A DNA stretch of 64,000 nucleotides from assembly GCF_029962835.1 (NCBI RefSeq), contig NC_080584.1, forward strand, positions 76,722,862 through 76,786,861. Reading direction: 5' to 3'. Position numbers and translations under genes: made by a program. Source of the stretch: Magnolia sinica. Taxonomy: Eukaryota > Streptophyta > Magnoliopsida > Magnoliales > Magnoliaceae. This document shows, one piece after another, positions 58,788 to 64,000 of this stretch. A model generated the notes under the pieces. It was given only the letters and a program-made list of their open reading frames with translations, made no database searches and was not told where the DNA came from. Numbering within the stretch: position 1 is the stretch's first letter; each line of letters opens with the position of its first letter.

Positions 58788-59399
58788 TGTTGATGCTCAA
58801 ATTTGGTTGATCCTGCCTCATCTCATGTGAGTTGCTAAGTACCTACAATTTAATGGAGAACAAAAAAAGACACCAGGGGCATTGGTTAAGGTCGGGGACC
58901 CTCCGATGCCTAATTCAGGCATATGGACTCACTGTAGGCGTAATAGAATCGGTATATTTGTGTGTACATTTTGTCATAGCAGGGGGTCTATTTATAAGAT
59001 CTCTCGATTACTTATGTGTTTTGGTTGCTTTGACAGATATATTGGAGGGCCCGCGTTGGAGTCAGACTTTAATTTCAAGAATATATTCAACTTTACCTCG
59101 ATTGGCATGATTTTTGGATATAACCTCATTGGATTGATCTTGTCTTTATATGTGGCAAGATTCTCTCCGGATATTTCTATTTTGAGGTCGAGGTTGGTAC
59201 TTGAGGTTGAAGTCATCTTTTGAGGTCAGCGAACAAGGCCGACCTCAAAAGTCATTAATCAACATCTAAGGTTGGGTCGATACTCCACCCTTCTCTAGGG
59301 AGTTTTCTATGGTCCCTCTTCTTCTTCTTCTTCTTCTTTTTTTAAAAAAAAAAAAAAAAAATTATTGGTCATCAGGTTAGTCCGATTTCACATATAACA
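58788..59399 (-). repeat. Gypsy-2 5' LTR
   Basis: 612 bases, starting TGTTATATGTG and ending CATCAACA on the minus strand. The start matches the 3' LTR remnant. A (TTC)n run and poly-A lie at 59326-59361. Confidence 0.75.
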
Positions 59400-60150
59400 T
59401 TCACCATCCATCATGTGGGGCGAACCTTAGTTAATTGCCCATTACACAATGGGCACCTTTGATGTGGGCCACACATCACTTGTAGCCCACCTTTAATGTC
59501 CATTGTTCATCATGTGGGCTCAAGAAATGATAAGTGCCAACCATCATACTGGGCCCATGTTCGATGTGGTCCATCCATCATATGGAGGCCACTTTAATAT
59601 GGAACGTCAATCATGTGGGGCCATCTTCATTGTGATCTGTCCATCATATGGGGCCACCTTTGATGTGGACCAACCGTCTTGTGAGTCCCATCTTCAATGT
59701 AGACAGTCCATCCTAGGGGGCCCACCATCAATGGAAGTCATCCATCATGTTGGGCCCACTCTCGATGTAGGTCATCCATCATGTTATGCCCGCCTTCAAT
59801 GTTGACCGTCTACCATGTACGCCCACCTTAGATGTGGACCGTCCACCATGCAGGGCCCACATGAGGCCTCCTTGATGTTGGCGGTCTATTGCAAGATCTA
59901 GCTTTGATGTGAGCTAGCCATCATGCAGGGGCCACCTTTGATGTGCACCATCCATCATGGTCCTACCTTGATGCTGGCTATCTATCAAACGCTGCCCACC
60001 TTTGACGTGGTCGCACATCATCTTGGGCCCACCTTTGAAGCGGGTCATCCATTATACTGTACCCACCTTAGATCTAGGCCATCATCATGTAGTGCCCCCT
60101 TTTAAGTGGGTCATCCTTCATGCCATGCCCACCTTTATGTCTGAAATCAA
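59400..60150. repeat. GGGCCCAC-rich minisatellite
   Basis: Degenerate units of about 33 bases combine a CATCATGTGGGGCCCACCTT-like part with a TTGATGTGGACCGTCCATC part. The words match MITE termini in this window. Frames through the array are repeat artefacts. Confidence 0.85.
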
Positions 60151-60228
60151 TTATGTGGTGTTCGATTTTCTTTTTTCTCCTTTCTAAATTGAATTTAAGG
60201 ACATTTCTAAGTATAATAGAATCTATTT

Positions 60229-60235
<7 letters not shown>

Positions 60236-60273
<38 letters not shown>
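60236..60273. repeat. Poly-A run
   Basis: About 38 A in a row. It could be the tail of a retroposed sequence, but nothing upstream (60150-60235) is recognised. Confidence 0.9.
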
Positions 60274-60276
<3 letters not shown>

Positions 60277-60289
60277 GTCTACCAAACAT

Positions 60290-60625
60290 GGCCCAATAAT
60301 TTGTTGCCGAAAGTAATGAATTTCTGTGGAGGTCTCTTTTATGTGTTTTCCAAATAAGCCCTTTGTTTGCTAGAAGGGTCCGCCCAACCGCCAACCTACC
60401 TACTAACCAAAAGAAACATAAGAAAAAAGATTATGGGATGCTACCACGAGTAGCAACAAGCTTCCCTAATGTGAACTCCAAATTTCTGAGAATGTTTAGT
60501 TCTAGTTTCATTTTTCTCTTTTCACATATATGTGAATACTTTGTAACCCTTGCATCATTTGGGAACATCACAATGGTTTTAAAACTTCAATGACGATGGC
60601 TCCAACTTAGAAGAACTGAAGACTT
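60290..60625. other. Spacer, no gene seen
   Basis: One frame of 76 codons on the plus strand (60363-60593) has no recognised domain. Confidence 0.4.
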
Positions 60626-60626
60626 C

Positions 60627-63600
60627 TTTTTTTTTGTTAAATTTCCTTCATTGTATTGAATAAGAGCCAACTGATGTAGAGACCGGACTTTCAGGTGGGT
60701 AAACTTAGGCCTCACCTATCATATCGCCCATATGACAAACAATAAGAAGGAAGAAAAAGAAAACAGAAACAGGGGACCATAGCCACCAAAGAGGGGATTA
60801 AGCTGCAGAACATATTCTACAGCAAGAAAGAACCGGAGATAGCATGGCTACGAAACACTCTCTGGCCTTAAGAACAACTACTAAGAATTAGACCGAAAGA
60901 ACATCTGAGGACGCCGAGACCAAGCACGACACCCAGAAAAGCTAAATAACAGCCCACCATGCGCAATACAGCCCTAGCCAAAGAAGGCTGCAACTCACCT
61001 CCACCAATAAACTGAAACAGTAGGTACCCTCCAGCAGCCAGACTACAATCGAGGAAGAAAACAACCTAGCCAGGACCGCGGCAACATCAGCCAACTGCAA
61101 CAGAGTAAAATGGAACAAACCATCACCCACGAAGCCCCATTACAGACAACAAGCTAAGACTGGCCAACACCCTAGAGAGCCTGCAACACACGGCCATTCC
61201 TCCACCCCAGAAAGCCTCTGCTGAAGAAAAAAAAGACACCTACTGAACCCCAACAGAGCAAACTCCCAGCCAGACCAACAGAGAATCCCACAACGTAGTA
61301 GCCAGACCAAACACCCATGAAGCAGGCGAGCACTAACAAATCAGACAGAGCATTGCCCAGCAACAAAAACCAATTCCTCGAAAAAATATGGCAGAAATCT
61401 AAATATTTGGGCCTTCACCTAGAGGATTGTCTAATAGTACCTAGGTCAACTTTGTCAAGGAAGAGAAGACCCCTGATATGGGAGGGGAGGAGCGAGGGAT
61501 AACGAACGAGAGAGCTACCCTAGAGATCACTCCCCTGACGGGCTATCCTGTCTGCCGGAGCATTTTCTTCCCTCAGGACATGACCAAATTGAATTGGCCC
61601 CTCCCCTTTAGCTTGTCAATTCTAGACAGCCAATATTTTCAGATCCGAACTAGATTAGACACCCCATTCAGCAAATCCACCACTTGCTTAGAATCCGATT
61701 CGATTTCCACCTTGGATAGCCCTAGATTCAGGCAGTGATGCAGATCGTCGAATACTGCACAGAGCTCGGCTTTGGTGTTTGAACCCGCCTCGATCCTGCC
61801 TAGAAACCAAAAATAAAGCCCACATCTTCTCCTCTGCATATACCTCCTCCACCTAACCAACCAGGGTTGCCCTTCCCAGATCTGTCTACGTTCAATTTGG
61901 CCCAACCTTTCTCCAGTTTCATTCATTTCACCAACACCGTTGACAGACAAGGCCCTGGGGAAGCCAGGATTCCCAGCTCCCTAAGCGTTGACTAAGAGGA
62001 TAAGGATAGTAACTTCGAAGAATAGAGGCCCTTAGTTAGCGTGGAGAGCCTCCACCTCACCCTAACAATCATGTCGGGGGCCGAGATAGGCTTCCCGTCA
62101 AACTTTGTGGCATTTCTAGAGATCCATATCTCCTAGAGGATGAGTTGGGCAGAAGGCCCCGAAGAACCGCCAAGCTACTTCTGGGGTCGGTGGTGGACTA
62201 CCATTAGCTCATTCTGCCGTCCACTGAAGCAACCCCCGTGACAGATAAACTGAAGACAACCCCAGAATAGTTTTAAATTGATGTCGCGAGCTTGCCAGAA
62301 AGGAAAAGGTGGGAGATGGATTCTTCTGACGGACGCCGATCATGGCCATCGTGGCAACGGATGCATCTGGATGCAAGCTGAGTGCCATAAGATTGGATGT
62401 AGCTCGGAGAGCACTTTTTCTCAGTCTCCACACAAAAATAGAGAGTTTTGGAGGCAATTTTGAGTGCCACACACATTTTGAGCAGCCCTACGTTGCCTAC
62501 GAACTCTAAGAAAATCCCAAGTTGATTTAACTATGAATCTACCCGAAGGATCGAAAGGCCACATCTAGGAGTCTGGTTCATCCGATAAATAGAAACCTGT
62601 TGGAAAAATGATGTCGATAACATCTTGGGGAAGATAGCTGAAAACTGAGGATGGAGGAAGAGGACCATTTTGACCCAGGAAATCATGAACCTAAAGCGCT
62701 CGAATCGACTCTGGGATTGGCAAGTCTGACATATTGACCAGAAGGCCCAGCCTCGACCAGTTGTCCTGCTAGAGGTTGCAAGAGACATGGCTAATCAGTC
62801 GCTGCGCTCTATCCTCTAAATCAGGAAAAAGTGTTTTGATGTTTTTCCAAAGTGGGGAAGCAAAAGAAGAGGGCCGGCCCGACCTTGTCGGGGAAAGGTT
62901 TTCTCTATATTTGGCTTTAGCGAAAGATGTCCACAAATTATCCTCATTACCATATTTAGCTACCTAAGCCATTTTTGCATGAAGATCTTTCATTACCTCT
63001 TTTAGATTGTGGATCCCCAGTCCACCTTCTGACTTAGGTCTTACAATCTCTTTCTATATAGTCCAATGAAGGTTTTTCTTTCCATCAGCCCAGCCTTATA
63101 GGAAATTTACAAATCATTTTTCCAGGTCTGCCAGGACAAGGACTGGAATCTATCAGGTAGTCACGGAATGGACCAAGATACTCCCTAAGACGTGCTGGAC
63201 CAGGATAGATTTACTGGCTTGAGATAAATACATGGCCATCCAGCCGCTGATCCGCTCTTCAATTTTGTTCACTAAAGGTTAAAAATGTGCACTAGTAACT
63301 CTACCCTGAATCAGCGAGACCCCCAAGTAAATGGGCCCACCGCCACCCTTGGATATCCCCAGTGTCCTCTCTATGGCCCTGACCCTTGCATGGGACAATT
63401 TTTTAGAACAAAGGAAGGAGCTTTTGTAGAGGTTAACCTTCTGCCCTGATATATCTTGGTAAGCTAAGAGGAAGGACCTCACCACTCAAAGAGAGGCACA
63501 ACCCCCATTGAGGAACAGAAGTGTATCGTTTGCATACAAAAGGTGAGAAATCATCAGGCAGCCCTGGATCAATTTGAAGGGGTTGCAGAAACCCCTAGTG

Positions 63601-64000
63601 ACAAGCTGAGAGAACCCTCTACTAAGCACTTCTGCAGCCAGAAGAAATAAGCTAGGGGAGAGGGGCTCTCCCTGGCGCAGCCCTCTGAACGATTTAAAAA
63701 ACCCGCCTGCCTCTCCATTAATTAGAATAAAAAATCAGTAGTTGTTCCAACACTTCTCAACCAAGGAAATCCAAGACTCGTTGAACCCAAACTGCCTTAG
63801 AGTTTGCTTAAGGAAGATCCAGTCAACCCTATCATAAGCCTTTTCCATATCAAGCTTAAGGACAATATTTCCTCCTCTAGTCTTTTTGTTAATTTTCCCG
63901 AGCACTTATTGGACTATGGCAATATTTTTTACAATGGAACGGTCCTTCACAAAACCCCCTTGCTCAAGAGAAATAATTTTGGGTAACACCAGTTTCAATT
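60627..64000 (-). pseudogene. LINE (plant L1 type), decayed, runs off the window
   Basis: On the minus strand, from right to left: reverse transcriptase (GGNIVLKLDMEKAYDRVDW, GLRQGEPLSPSLFLLAAEV, LLYANDTLLFLNGG with AND in place of ADD), thumb (GGGGPIYLGVSLIQGRV), zf-RVT (HSKLPPKLSIFVWRL) and RNase H (GRIEAGSNTKAELCAVFDDL then VEIESDSKQVVDLLNGV), then PADRIARQGSDL. A long untranslated part ends in an A run (T run at 60627-60637 on the plus strand), so the 3' end is here. Stops and shifts are frequent. The endonuclease, if kept, lies beyond 64000. Confidence 0.9.

Larger units (their letters stand above)
47784..59399 (-). mobile_element. Gypsy-2: gag-only Ty3/gypsy element split by CACTA 3
   Basis: On the minus strand: 5' LTR (59399-58788), decayed primer site (58786-58768), broken gag (58698-57640), CACTA 3 insertion, purine tract (47898-47880) and a 3' LTR remnant (47879-47784). 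Without CACTA 3 the internal region is only about 2.2 kb and no pol domain is seen, so this is a second gag-only element. Its gag and primer site differ from those of gypsy-1. Confidence 0.75.

Noticed and set aside
61172-61366. Membrane protein on the minus strand
   Set aside because: It lies in the LINE between the RNase H end and the A tail, is short, and has no family match.
1-64000. tRNA, rRNA or other structured RNA genes
   Set aside because: Reading both strands by eye I saw no tRNA B-box/anticodon arrangement and no rRNA sequence. A tRNAscan or Rfam search would be decisive.

Overview
Kind of DNA. This is plant nuclear DNA made almost wholly of transposable elements. No intact host gene is visible. 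The evidence is CACTA ends with 3-base target duplications, Ty1/copia and Ty3/gypsy retrotransposons with plant-type primer sites, plant L1-type LINEs, telomere-like CCTAAAC repeats, and broken pieces of plant genes (a KEA3-like K+/H+ antiporter, a condensin-II CAP-H2-like subunit, a PPR protein). A very abundant foldback repeat with GGGCCCACCATGATGT-like ends recalls large magnoliid genomes; that is memory-based inference at low confidence.

Layout. 1-1097: right end of CACTA element 1, itself inserted in the 5' LTR of a gag-only Ty3/gypsy element (gypsy-1, to 9648). 9649-12460: a cluster of foldback MITE-like repeats. 12460-14104: AT-rich DNA with a LINE 3' scrap. 14105-40423: a Tork/Tnt1-like copia element on the minus strand, cut inside its integrase by CACTA element 2 (17036-37651, target duplication CCT). 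40590-43350: a decayed LINE on the plus strand. 43407-47783: an inverted, truncated copy of the gypsy-1 LTR. 47784-59399: a second gag-only gypsy element (gypsy-2, minus strand), cut by CACTA element 3 (48422-57132). 59400-60150: a GGGCCCAC-rich minisatellite. 60627-64000: a LINE on the minus strand that runs off the window.

The most unusual structure is inside CACTA element 2. Its second transposase gene (TNPA-like, Transposase_24 family) is nearly complete but broken. Its main transposase gene survives only as a C-terminal exon and stops abruptly at a block of about 15.8 kb with mirror-image arms. From outside inward, each arm has an array of degenerate telomere-like repeats (1.3 kb G-rich on the left, 3.3 kb C-rich on the right), three copies of a 164-bp tandem unit, and a foldback hairpin. 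The core between them is about 9.4 kb and holds MITEs and a PPR gene scrap. CACTA element 1 carries a similar array near its end, so the link is seen twice. CACTA element 3 carries exons of two unrelated host genes, both with stop codons that look like C-to-T decay of methylated cytosines.

How it fits together. Nothing here is predicted to make a working protein. The window records layered insertion: LTR retrotransposons first, CACTA elements into them, then MITEs, microsatellites and point decay. All coordinates, pairings and similarities were read by eye.
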